Translations under genes and position numbers: made by a program
From: Amycolatopsis suaedae
Lineage (GTDB): Bacteria > Actinomycetota > Actinomycetes > Mycobacteriales > Pseudonocardiaceae
Length of the DNA stretch: 64,000 nt
Assembly: GCF_004214935.1 (NCBI RefSeq)
Contig: NZ_SFCC01000022.1
Coordinates: forward strand, 1 to 64,000
Direction of reading: 5' to 3'
The notes under the pieces: generated by a model
Told to the model about the DNA's origin: nothing
Seen by the model: only the letters and a program-made list of their open reading frames with translations
Databases searched by the model: none
Shown here: positions 1-7,798 of the stretch, piece after piece
Layout of the letters: each line of letters opens with the position of its first letter
Position numbering within the stretch: the first letter of the stretch is position 1

Positions 1-38
1 CCCGCACGCCCACCCACCAACACAAGATCAACAACTAC

Positions 39-79
39 CACCTGGATCCACCGACAAACCACATCGGTGGATCCAGGTG
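39..79. terminator. Perfect 16-bp hairpin downstream of the Nei-type gene
   Basis: Arms at 39-54 and 64-79 are exact reverse complements (CACCTGGATCCACCGA and its complement) around a 9-nt loop. It lies just past the stop of the minus-strand glycosylase, so it probably ends that transcript. There is no T tract, which is usual for high-GC actinobacterial terminators. What lies beyond the left edge is unknown, so it may serve a convergent gene as well. Confidence 0.6.
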
Positions 80-82
80 AGA

Positions 83-106
83 CGTGGTGAAGGTGGCCTT
101 CACGTG
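83..106. repeat. Palindromic repeat with GTGAAGGTGGCCTTCAC core
   Basis: This is one copy of a small palindrome family whose other copies lie at 10371-10390, 10511-10536, 10676-10694 and 10869-10892, with a related longer hairpin at 16091-16137. The core GTGAAGGTGGCCTTCAC forms a 7-bp stem around TGG, and the flanks are CACGTG-like. This copy supplies the stop codon of the adjacent glycosylase gene (TGA at 102-100, read on the minus strand). Confidence 0.65.
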
Positions 107-909
107 CTCTGGCAGACCGGGCACCAGTACAGGTTGCGGCCGGCCAGGTCGGCGTGCGCCACCGGCGTGCCGCAGACCAGGCACGGCTGGCCGGTGCGGC
201 GGTAGACGTAGACCTCGCCGCCGTGCCGGTCCACCCGTGGCGCGCGGCCGGTGACCTCGGGCAGGTGCTCGTCGGCCACCGTGTCGATACGGCCGGTACG
301 CACCCCGGCACGCATCAGGCCGACCAGGTCGGCCCAGATGTCCTTCCACACCGTCTCGTCCAGCGCCCGCCCGGGCACCGTCGGCGCGATGCCATGCCGG
401 AACAGCACCTCGGCGCGGTAGACGTTGCCCACCCCGGCCAGCACGGACTGGTCCATCAGCAACGCGGCGATGCTGGTGCGGGAGCGGGAGATCCGCCGCC
501 ACGCCCGGTCCGGGTCGGCGTCGCGGCGCAGCGGGTCCGGGCCCAGCCGGTCCACGATGGCCGCGACCTCCGGCGGGGTGAGCAGCTCGCACCGGTTCGG
601 CCCACGCAGGTCGGTCCAGTGCGTCGCACCGGCCAGCCGCAGCCGCACCTGGCCGACCGGCTCGGCCTCCGGCAGCCGCTGCTCGGCGAACGTCCCGTAC
701 AGACCCAGATGGATGTGCACCGTCCCCAGTGGACCGTAGTCGTGGAACAGGTGCTTGCCGTACGCCTCGGCGGACACCATGACCTGACCGTCCAGAATGG
801 ACGCCTCGCGGGCGAACCTGCCCTGCGGGCTGGAGACGCCGACCGGCGCGCCCGCGTAGCGGCGCTTGTGCAGCCGCGCCAGCCGGTGCAGCGTGTGCCC
901 CTCGGGCAC
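100..909 (-). CDS. Fpg/Nei-family DNA glycosylase (Nei1-like)
   Basis: A 269-residue base-excision repair enzyme that removes oxidised bases and nicks the abasic site in the cytoplasm. The GTG start gives the family N-terminus M-PEGHT, where Pro2 is the Schiff-base nucleophile and Glu3 the general acid. A helix-two-turn-helix region reads QSVLAGVGNVYRAEVLF. The C-terminal zinc finger has Cys243, Cys246, Cys263 and Cys266. Full family length. It starts 2 nt after the rpiB stop, so the two are probably co-translated; the same pair occurs in mycobacteria as Rv2465c-Rv2464c. Its stop codon lies inside a palindromic repeat. Substrate preference cannot be read from the sequence. Confidence 0.93.
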   Translation of the reverse strand: MPEGHTLHRLARLHKRRYAGAPVGVSSPQGRFAREASILDGQVMVSAEAYGKHLFHDYGPLGTVHIHLGLYGTFAEQRLPEAEPVGQVRLRLAGATHWTDLRGPNRCELLTPPEVAAIVDRLGPDPLRRDADPDRAWRRISRSRTSIAALLMDQSVLAGVGNVYRAEVLFRHGIAPTVPGRALDETVWKDIWADLVGLMRAGVRTGRIDTVADEHLPEVTGRAPRVDRHGGEVYVYRRTGQPCLVCGTPVAHADLAGRNLYWCPVCQST

Positions 910-911
910 GG

Positions 912-1385
912 TCAGCCCTGCGGCAGCGGCGGCGGGGTGCCGGTGCGCTCGTAGTCGGTCAGCTGCCCGACCCGGCGCGCGTGCCGCTCGTCCGGCGAGA
1001 CCGGGGTGGCCAGGAACGCGTCGACGATCGCGGTCGCCTCCTCCTGACTGTGCATCCGCGCGCCGACGCCGATGAGCTGGGCGTGGTTGTGCTCGCGGGT
1101 CAGCTGGGCGGTCTCGACGCTCCACGCCAGGCCCGCCCTCGCGCCGGGCACCTTGTTGGCGGCGATCTGCTCGCCGTTGCCGGAGCCGCCGATCACGATG
1201 CCGAGGCTGCCCTCGTCGGCCACCACCCGGCGGGCGGTCTCCACGCAGTACGCCGGGTAGTCGTCGGCGGCGTCGTAGACGGCCGGGCCGACGTCGGTCA
1301 CCTCGTGGCCCTGCTCGCGCAGGTGCTTCACCAGGTGGTTCTTCAGGTCGAATCCGGCATGGTCGGAGCCAAGGTAGACACGCAC
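912..1385 (-). CDS. rpiB: Ribose-5-phosphate isomerase B
   Basis: 157 residues. It interconverts ribose 5-phosphate and ribulose 5-phosphate in the non-oxidative pentose phosphate pathway. The GTG start gives the classic N-terminus M-RVYLGSDHAGF. The active-site loop reads GGSGNGEQIAANK: the actinobacterial type, with Ser where E. coli RpiB has Cys, and Glu as the base. HNHAQLIGVGARMH is the phosphate-binding region. The long open frame upstream of this start is not used, since homologues begin here. First gene of a two-gene operon with the glycosylase. Confidence 0.96.
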   Translation of the reverse strand: MRVYLGSDHAGFDLKNHLVKHLREQGHEVTDVGPAVYDAADDYPAYCVETARRVVADEGSLGIVIGGSGNGEQIAANKVPGARAGLAWSVETAQLTREHNHAQLIGVGARMHSQEEATAIVDAFLATPVSPDERHARRVGQLTDYERTGTPPPLPQG

Positions 1386-1469
1386 GGTGAGCAGTGTGCC
1401 ATCCGTCCGGCCCAGGTCCGGCAGCGCCCGAATAATGATGTGGTGGACATCATCGACCTCGAAGAGATC

Positions 1470-2204
1470 ATGGGCCAGCACGGGCACGGCATCCGGGTGG
1501 AATGGGGTGCCGAGGGGGTGACCGCGCTCGCCGCCGAGTGCGCCGTGCTGGTGGTGGTCGATGTCCTGTCCTTCAGCACCACCGTCGACATCACGCTGGG
1601 CCGGGGCGCGCACGTGCTTCCGGTGCGCTGGCGCGACGACGCGGCGCTGGAGGCTGCCAAGCGGGCCGGGGCGGTGCCGGCCGGCGAGTGGGAGTGGAGC
1701 CTGCGGCCGGCGTCGGTCGTGCAGATCCCGGCGGGAACGCTGCTGGCCCTGCCCTCCCCCAACGGCGCGACGCTCACCGTCGCCGCCGCCCGGACCGGCA
1801 GGCACGTCTTCGCCGGCTGCCTGCGCAACGCCAAGGCCGTCGCCGCCGCGGCACACGCGCTGGCCGGGGACGAGCCGGTCGGCGTGGTGCCCGCGGGCGA
1901 GCGCTGGCGCAAGGACGGCACCCTGCGCCCCAGCGCGGAGGACCTGATCGGCGCCGGTGCCATCGTCGACGCGCTGCAGTCCGCGGGCGCCCGCCGCCCG
2001 TCGGTCGAGGCCGCGCTGGCGGCGCGGGCCTACCGGGCCGCGGGCCCGGACGTCGGCGCCGTGGTCACCGGGTCGTCCTCGGGCAAGGAGCTGCTGTCCG
2101 CCGGGCACGTCCGCGACGTCGACCTCGCCATCGCCGTCAACACCTCCACCGTCGCGCCCTATCTCGACGGCGGCGTCTTCGTCGACCTGAGGGAGGCCGA
2201 ATGA
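1470..2204 (+). CDS. ComB-like 2-phosphosulfolactate phosphatase family protein
   Basis: 244 residues. The fold family is 2-phosphosulfolactate phosphatase (ComB), a Mg-dependent acid phosphatase known from coenzyme M synthesis. Family motifs visible are VVVDVLSFSTTVD near the N-terminus, LPSPNGATLT around residue 95 and a C-terminal GSSSGKELL. The ATG at 1470 is preceded by GAAGAG; an in-frame GTG at 1440 lacks a ribosome site. Actinobacteria do not make coenzyme M, so the true substrate is unknown. It overlaps the next gene by ATGA, so the pair is translationally coupled. Divergent from rpiB. Confidence 0.8.
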   Translation: MGQHGHGIRVEWGAEGVTALAAECAVLVVVDVLSFSTTVDITLGRGAHVLPVRWRDDAALEAAKRAGAVPAGEWEWSLRPASVVQIPAGTLLALPSPNGATLTVAAARTGRHVFAGCLRNAKAVAAAAHALAGDEPVGVVPAGERWRKDGTLRPSAEDLIGAGAIVDALQSAGARRPSVEAALAARAYRAAGPDVGAVVTGSSSGKELLSAGHVRDVDLAIAVNTSTVAPYLDGGVFVDLREAE

Positions 2205-3022
2205 CCGGCGGCCGCTGGCTGGAACTGGCGCCGGGCGTGTACGCCCGCCGCTACACCGAGCTGGACCTGACGGTCGGGCTGGTGGTCGGCGACCGGGAAT
2301 GCCTGGTGATCGACACCCGCGGCGACCACGTGCAGGGCAGGGAACTGGCCGGCGCCGTCCGCGCCGTCACCCCGCTGCCCTGGCAGGTGGCGCTCACCCA
2401 CGCCCACTTCGACCACAGCTTCGGCACCGTGGCGTTCCTGCCCTGCCCGGTGTGGGCACACCCCGGCTGCCGGGAGGAACTGAGCATCGACGGCGACCGC
2501 GCCCGCGCGAAGTGGGCGGGCACCTACCGCGAGCAGGGACGTCAGGACATCGCCGACGCCATCACCGCCACCCGCATCGCCCTGCCGGACCGGATGGTCA
2601 CCGGCCGGGCGAGCGTGGACCTCGGCGGCCGCACGGTGACCCTGTGGCACCCCGGCGCCGGGCACACCCGGCACGACCTGGTGGTGCACGTGCCCGACAC
2701 CGGCACGGTGTTCGCCGGCGACCTGCTGGAGCGCGGCGAGGACACCGGCGACTACACCGAGTTCTCCTTCAACGACACCACCTCACTGGCCGACTGGCCG
2801 GTCAGCCTGGACGCCGTGCTCGCGCTCGGCCCGGTGACCGTGGTGCCCGGCCACGGCGATCCGGCCGGCCCCGAGCTGCTCGTCCGGCAGCGCGACACGC
2901 TGGCCAGGCTGGCGGCGCTGCGTGCCGACGTCACCGCGGGCAGGCTCACCGAGGACGAGGCCGTCGCCGCCGCCCCGCTGCCCGCGGCGGCGGCCCGCGC
3001 CGCGTTCGCCACCGCCCGGTGA
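2201..3022 (+). CDS. MBL-fold metallo-hydrolase
   Basis: 273 residues of the metallo-beta-lactamase superfamily. The zinc signature THAHFDH places His67, His69, Asp71 and His72. Further ligands are the His of PGAGHTRHD, the Asp of FAGDLLERG and the His of VVPGHGDP. No signal peptide, so cytoplasmic. The ATG overlaps the stop of the ComB-like gene (ATGA), which suggests a shared pathway. Length and motifs resemble glyoxalase-II-like and MBL esterase proteins, not secreted class B lactamases. Substrate unknown. Confidence 0.85.
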   Translation: MTGGRWLELAPGVYARRYTELDLTVGLVVGDRECLVIDTRGDHVQGRELAGAVRAVTPLPWQVALTHAHFDHSFGTVAFLPCPVWAHPGCREELSIDGDRARAKWAGTYREQGRQDIADAITATRIALPDRMVTGRASVDLGGRTVTLWHPGAGHTRHDLVVHVPDTGTVFAGDLLERGEDTGDYTEFSFNDTTSLADWPVSLDAVLALGPVTVVPGHGDPAGPELLVRQRDTLARLAALRADVTAGRLTEDEAVAAAPLPAAAARAAFATAR

Positions 3023-3031
3023 CGACGTGCC

Positions 3032-3865
3032 TCACCGGGTACGCAGTCCGTCCAGCGCCGACCGGCTCTCCTCGTCCGCGGCGCGGTAGATCACCAGCAA
3101 CTGGTCCGGGTCCTGAAGTGGCGTGAGCGTTTCGAAGTCCACCGTGACCTTGCCGAGCTCCGGGTGGCGAAGCACCTTGCGTCCGCGGGCGTTGACCTTG
3201 ACGTCGCGCTCACCCCACAGCCGGGCGAACTCCTCGTCACGGGTGATGAATTCGGCGATGAGGTCGCTCAGCGCCTGATCCTCCGGGTGCGCCGCCCACG
3301 CGGCACGCAGGTGCGCGACCCCCTCCCGCACCACGCGTTCCCGGTCGGCGTACAGCTCACGCACCCCCGGATGCATCAGGCACAACCACATCGCGTTGCG
3401 CTGCGACGGCGGCAGCGTGCCGAAATCCAGGAGCAACCGCGCCATCTCGCCGTTCCAGGCCAGGATGTCGTAGCGGTGGTTCATCAGCATGGCCGGCAGC
3501 GGCGACAGGCCGGCGACCAGCCGGACCAGTGACGGCGCCGCCGTCGTGGCGAGCTTGTCCGCGTCGCGGGGACGCTGCCGGGCCAGTCCGAAGAGGTAGG
3601 CACGCTCGTCGGGAGCCAGGCGCAGTGCCCGGGCCAGCGCCTCCACCACGTCCGCTGACGGCCGCAGCCCACGGGCCTGTTCCAGCCGCACGATGTAGTC
3701 GGTGCTGACCCCGGCCAGTTCGGCGACCTCCTCGCGGCGCAGTCCCGGGGTCCGCCGGGCCCGCCGGCGTGAGGGCAGGCCGAAGTCGCTCGGATCGAGC
3801 CGCTCGCGCCGGGTCCGCAGGAACGCGGCCAGCTCCTGTGTCACGTCCACGGTGCCGGAGACCAT
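3032..3865 (-). CDS. XRE-family regulator with MmyB-like ligand-binding domain
   Basis: 277 residues. An N-terminal Cro/C1 helix-turn-helix spans about residues 38-95 (GLRREEVAELAGVSTDYIVRLE). The C-terminal part has the MmyB-like PAS-type layout common in actinobacterial regulators (PAMLMNHRYDILAWN, later a DPDQLLVIYRA end). This architecture usually controls a divergent short-chain or aldo/keto reductase. Here the divergent gene 116 bp away is an aldo/keto reductase, its likely target. The start at 3865 lacks a strong ribosome site; a downstream GTG (VDVTQE) is possible. Confidence 0.88.
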   Translation of the reverse strand: MVSGTVDVTQELAAFLRTRRERLDPSDFGLPSRRRARRTPGLRREEVAELAGVSTDYIVRLEQARGLRPSADVVEALARALRLAPDERAYLFGLARQRPRDADKLATTAAPSLVRLVAGLSPLPAMLMNHRYDILAWNGEMARLLLDFGTLPPSQRNAMWLCLMHPGVRELYADRERVVREGVAHLRAAWAAHPEDQALSDLIAEFITRDEEFARLWGERDVKVNARGRKVLRHPELGKVTVDFETLTPLQDPDQLLVIYRAADEESRSALDGLRTR

Positions 3866-3981
3866 GGCTGGTCCAACCGCCAGGCTAGGACTGGTGTTCC
3901 CAGGAAACTCCTTCTCTTACCTCCGGCTCGCCGTGGCCGCAGGCTGGTGCCCGACGACGATCACGAGCACAGGAGGACCTG

Positions 3982-5046
3982 ATGGCGCTCACCCTCGACA
4001 CCTACCGGCTGCTGGGCCGCTCCGGGCTGCGGGTCTCCCCGCTCGCCCTGGGTACGGCGACGTTCGGCACCGAGTGGGGCTGGGGCGCGGGTAAGGACGA
4101 CGCGCGCACGCTGTTCGACAGCTACGTCGGGCGCGGCGGCAACTTCATCGACACCGCCAGCACCTACACCGACGGCAGCTCCGAGCGCATGCTGGGCGAG
4201 TTCACCCGTGGCCACCGCGAAAGCCTGGTGCTGGCGACGAAGTACACGACGTTGCGCCGCCCCGGCGACCCGAACTCCGGGGGCGCCCACCGCAAGAGCC
4301 TGATGGCGTCGGTGGAGGCCAGCCTGCGGCAGCTGGACACCGACTACGTCGATCTGCTCTTCCTGCACGTGTGGGACTTCACGACCTCGGCCGAGGAGAT
4401 CCTGCGCGGCATGGACGACCTGGTCCGGCAGGGCAAGGTCCTGTACGTGGCGATGTCCAACGCTCCGGCCTGGGAGATCTCGCGCCTGCAGGCGATCGCC
4501 GACCTGCGCGGCTGGTCACCGCTGGTCGCGCTGCAGATCGACTACAGCCTGCTCAACCGGGCCGGGGAACGCGACCTGATCCCGATGGCACAGGCGCTGG
4601 GCCTGGGGGTGACGCCGTACTCGCCGCTGGGTGGCGGCGTGCTCACCGGCAAGTACAGCCGCGACGACCTGACGACGACCGGCTCCGCTGACAGCAACCG
4701 CAAGAGCTTCAACGCCGGACTGGGCATGGTCACCGAACGCGCCCTCACCATCGCCGACGTCGTGCGGGAGATCGCCGGGGAGGTGGGCAGCACCCCCGCC
4801 CAGGTCGCACTGGCCTGGACCCTGCGCAACCCGGCCGTGACGGCACCCGTCATCGGCGCCCGCACCCCCGCGCAACTGGTGGAGAACCTGGGCGCCCTGG
4901 AGATCGACCTCACCACCGGTCAGCTTGCCCGCCTCGACCAGGTCAGTGCGATCGACCTCGGCTACCCGCACGACCTGCTCGCCAGTGACCACATCCGCGC
5001 CGTGACCGCGGGCGGGCTGACGATCGCGCCGAGGACCGTCAGTTAG
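3982..5046 (+). CDS. Aldo/keto reductase
   Basis: 354 residues, NADPH-dependent carbonyl reductase of the AKR superfamily (TIM barrel, cytoplasmic). The catalytic tetrad is visible: Asp57 (NFIDTAS), Tyr62, Lys87 (LATKY) and His129 (LFLHVWD). The C-terminal cofactor region includes VIGARTPAQLVENL. A strong AGGAGG sits 7 nt before the ATG. It diverges from the MmyB-type XRE regulator, which probably controls it. The physiological substrate is not evident. Confidence 0.92.
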   Translation: MALTLDTYRLLGRSGLRVSPLALGTATFGTEWGWGAGKDDARTLFDSYVGRGGNFIDTASTYTDGSSERMLGEFTRGHRESLVLATKYTTLRRPGDPNSGGAHRKSLMASVEASLRQLDTDYVDLLFLHVWDFTTSAEEILRGMDDLVRQGKVLYVAMSNAPAWEISRLQAIADLRGWSPLVALQIDYSLLNRAGERDLIPMAQALGLGVTPYSPLGGGVLTGKYSRDDLTTTGSADSNRKSFNAGLGMVTERALTIADVVREIAGEVGSTPAQVALAWTLRNPAVTAPVIGARTPAQLVENLGALEIDLTTGQLARLDQVSAIDLGYPHDLLASDHIRAVTAGGLTIAPRTVS

Positions 5047-5121
5047 CGGACAACTGGGACCCCTCCCCGTCCGGCGGGCCTAGATTCGATCCCGTACAGG
5101 CAGTCGAATCCCGGAGGACCC

Positions 5122-6222
5122 GTGCGGCCCAACCTGAAGCGCGAGGTCGAGCAGATCGCCGAGGACGCCGCGCAGGCGGTGCTGGCCGGCAGCGACCTCG
5201 ACAAACGGATCACCAAGGCCGTCTCGACGGCCGTGCGCCGGACGACCACCCGGCCCGACGTCGCCGAGGTGCGCCGCATCGCCGAACCCGCCGCGCGCAC
5301 CGTCGCCCAGGCCGCGGCGGAACGGGCGCTGGAGGACGCGCGACGGTCGCTGGAACGCAGCGTCGACCAGGCGCACCGGGAGATCCGCCGGATGGCGTCG
5401 GAGGAGACGGCCAAGGCGCTGGCCAACTTCGTGCCGCCGACGGTGACCGTGACGCTGCCCGCGGGCACGGCGGTCACCGTCGCCGGGGAGGCCCACCAGG
5501 TGCTGCCCGATGTGCTGCTCGCGCTCAGCGCACGCTGTCACGTGCTGCTGGTCGGCCCCGCGGGCACTGGAAAGTCGATGATGGCCAAGCAGATCGCGGA
5601 CACACTCGGCATCCCGTTCCAGGCGCTGTCGCTGGGGCCGACGACGCCGATGTCGAAGGTGTTCGGCTACTTCGACGCCCACGGCAACTACCACGACACG
5701 CCGTTCCGGCGGGCGTTCGAGCACGGCGGCGTGATGCTGCTGGACGAGCTGGACAACGGCCACCCCGGCCTGCTCGCCGAGCTGAACCAGGCGCTGGCAC
5801 TGGGCACCTGCGCGTTCGCCGACCGGATGGTGACCGCACACGAGGACTTCCGCCTGATCGCCACCGCCAACACCTACGGCACGGGCGGCGACCGGCAGTA
5901 TGTCGGCAGGCAGGCACTGGACGCCGCGACGCTGGACCGCTTCCTGGTCATCGACGTCCCCATCGACGAGCGGCTGGAGCTGCGGCTGGCGGTCCTGCAC
6001 GCACCGGACAAGGAGAAGCAGGTGCGCCAGCTGGTGAAGCGGGTGCGGGAACTGCGGGCGCTGGCCGCCGACAAGCAGCTTCCGGTGGCGTTCTCGCCAC
6101 GCACCTGCATCGACGGGGCGAAACTGCTGGCCGCGGGCGCCACCATGCAGCAGGTGCTGGCCTGGCGGGTCACCCGGGGCCTGTCCGCGGCGCACCGCAC
6201 CGCGCTGGGGCTGGAGTCGTGA
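5122..6222 (+). CDS. AAA+ ATPase, MoxR/CobS-like (phage-type)
   Basis: 366 residues. The first 115 or so are Ala/Glu/Arg-rich and probably coiled-coil. The AAA_5-type domain follows, with Walker A GPAGTGKS at 145-152, Walker B VMLLDE at 204-209 and a sensor segment IATANTYG near 248. The arrangement GGDRQYVGRQALDAATLDRF resembles CobS-like ATPases carried by actinobacteriophages more than housekeeping MoxR (recalled, not searched). GTG start after GGAGGACCC. The next gene overlaps by GTGA, so the two proteins probably work together, as AAA/partner chaperone pairs do. Confidence 0.8.
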   Translation: MRPNLKREVEQIAEDAAQAVLAGSDLDKRITKAVSTAVRRTTTRPDVAEVRRIAEPAARTVAQAAAERALEDARRSLERSVDQAHREIRRMASEETAKALANFVPPTVTVTLPAGTAVTVAGEAHQVLPDVLLALSARCHVLLVGPAGTGKSMMAKQIADTLGIPFQALSLGPTTPMSKVFGYFDAHGNYHDTPFRRAFEHGGVMLLDELDNGHPGLLAELNQALALGTCAFADRMVTAHEDFRLIATANTYGTGGDRQYVGRQALDAATLDRFLVIDVPIDERLELRLAVLHAPDKEKQVRQLVKRVRELRALAADKQLPVAFSPRTCIDGAKLLAAGATMQQVLAWRVTRGLSAAHRTALGLES

Positions 6223-7085
6223 GGGACCCGTACCGGATCCCGCCGATGCTGTCCTGGCAGGAGTTCCTGGACGCCGTCGCCAGGGAACCGGTGATCGACA
6301 ACGGGTCCGGCCGCGCCGAGCGCGACGACGACTGGGCAGGCGCCGGCTGGGACGAGGCGCGGCGGCTGGCCGTCGACGGCTGGCACGTGCCGCTGGAGGG
6401 CGCCGGGATCACCGTCGGCCTGCTGCGCGAGCGCGCCGGGCTCGGCGCCGAGGTCACCATGCTGGAACCGCACTGGGACGTCACCGGCGCCGAGGTCGAC
6501 ATCGGCGCCTACCTGGCAGGCGTGCCGGAGTGCATGGTCGACGCCGTGCCGCGGCGCACGTCGACCCGCGGCCGGGTGGTCACGTTCCTGATCCCGGGCA
6601 CGTACTCGCACCGCGTACCGCACGAGTGGATCATCAACCGCGGCCTGGCGCTGGCCACGCTGTGCGCGGCCATCATCGAGGCCGGGCACAGCGTGGAGAT
6701 CTGGTCCGGGTGGGCCTGCAAGCTGGGCCGCAGGCGGGTCACCGCGACGGCGCGGGTGATCTCCGCGGGCGAGCCGCTGGACGTCGGCAGGCTCATCTTC
6801 GCCGCCGCCCACCCGGCCATGCTGCGCAGGCTGTGGTTCTCGGTGTGGGACGGCTGGCACGCCGACTCGGCGACCGAGCTGGCCGATGGCACCTACGGCC
6901 AGCCGCCCTACGACTGCCGGGCCGAGGACCTCCCGCCGGAGATCACCGACCCGTACGTCTTCCCGTTCCTGGAGGAAACCGACACCCAGTGGACCGACCT
7001 GGACGTGGCGCTGTCCTGGTGCCGGGCCATGTTCGCCGACCTGGGCCTGGTGACCGGCGAATCCTGGGAGCTCAGTCGAAGTTGA
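6219..7085 (+). CDS. Hypothetical partner protein of the AAA+ ATPase (DUF7192-like?)
   Basis: 288 residues, no signal peptide or membrane span. Recognisable stretches are [11 protein letters not shown] at the N-terminus, [16 protein letters not shown] in the middle and [18 protein letters not shown] in the C-terminal half. From memory these resemble a phage protein family (DUF7192-like) found beside CobS-like ATPases; I could not check this. GTG start overlaps the ATPase stop (GTGA). The 3' end overlaps the convergent nitroreductase gene by 14 bp. Function unknown; by context it could be a substrate or adaptor subunit of the ATPase. Confidence 0.7.
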   Translation: MRDPYRIPPMLSWQEFLDAVAREPVIDNGSGRAERDDDWAGAGWDEARRLAVDGWHVPLEGAGITVGLLRERAGLGAEVTMLEPHWDVTGAEVDIGAYLAGVPECMVDAVPRRTSTRGRVVTFLIPGTYSHRVPHEWIINRGLALATLCAAIIEAGHSVEIWSGWACKLGRRRVTATARVISAGEPLDVGRLIFAAAHPAMLRRLWFSVWDGWHADSATELADGTYGQPPYDCRAEDLPPEITDPYVFPFLEETDTQWTDLDVALSWCRAMFADLGLVTGESWELSRS

Positions 7086-7674
7086 GTTCGTCGGTGCGGG
7101 TGCGCTTGAGCTCGAAGAAGTTCGGGAAGCCTGCCAGCAGGCGGGCGCCGTCGAACATCTTCAGCGCGTCCTCGCCGCGGGGGATCGAGGTCAGCACCGG
7201 GCCGAAGAACGCCACACCGTCGATGTGGATGGTCGGCGTGCCCACGTCCATGCCCACCGGGTCCATGCCCTCGTGGTGGCTCTTGCGCAGCGCCTCGTCG
7301 TACTCGGTGGAGTCGGCGACGGCGGCCAGCTCGGCAGGGGCACCGATGGCGGCCAGCGACTCGGCGATCACCGCGTCCCGGTCCTTGTTGCCCTGGTTGT
7401 GGAAACGGGTGCCGAACTCGGTGTAGTAGTCGCGCACCGCCTGCTGACCGAGCTTCTCGCCGAGGGCGATCGCCACCCGCACCGGGCCCCAGCCCTGGCT
7501 CAGCAGCGCCTTGTACTGCTCGGGCAGTTCCTCGCGGCCCTCGTTGAGCACGGACAGGCTCATGACGCGGAACGTCAGGTCGATGTCGCGGTGCTTCTCG
7601 ACCTCCAGGATCCAGCGGGAGGTGATCCAGGCGTACGGGCAGATGGGGTCGAAATAGAAGTCGACCTTGGTCAC
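7072..7674 (-). CDS. Mycothiol-dependent nitroreductase / DsbA-family protein (Rv2466c-like)
   Basis: 200 residues, thioredoxin fold with a helical insertion, cytoplasmic. In mycobacteria the orthologue Rv2466c uses mycothiol to reduce disulfides and nitro-compounds. The N-terminus reads [15 protein letters not shown]. Cys12 is the only active-site cysteine, because the motif is CPYA where the M. tuberculosis protein has CPWC. The cis-Pro loop is [10 protein letters not shown]. The GTG at 7674 follows GGGAG and matches homologue starts; upstream frame is discarded. Convergent with the AAA+ partner gene and divergent from pepN, as in mycobacteria. Confidence 0.9.
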   Translation of the reverse strand: MTKVDFYFDPICPYAWITSRWILEVEKHRDIDLTFRVMSLSVLNEGREELPEQYKALLSQGWGPVRVAIALGEKLGQQAVRDYYTEFGTRFHNQGNKDRDAVIAESLAAIGAPAELAAVADSTEYDEALRKSHHEGMDPVGMDVGTPTIHIDGVAFFGPVLTSIPRGEDALKMFDGARLLAGFPNFFELKRTRTDELNFD

Positions 7675-7798
7675 GGCAGTGGCTCCCTGTCGGTATCGCG
7701 ATTGTTCTCGCGTCAACACTCGCACGGCGGCCGTTGTTCCGGCGCCGACATGATTGGATGCCCTGCAGAACTGACAACCGATACCAACAGAGGTGCTC

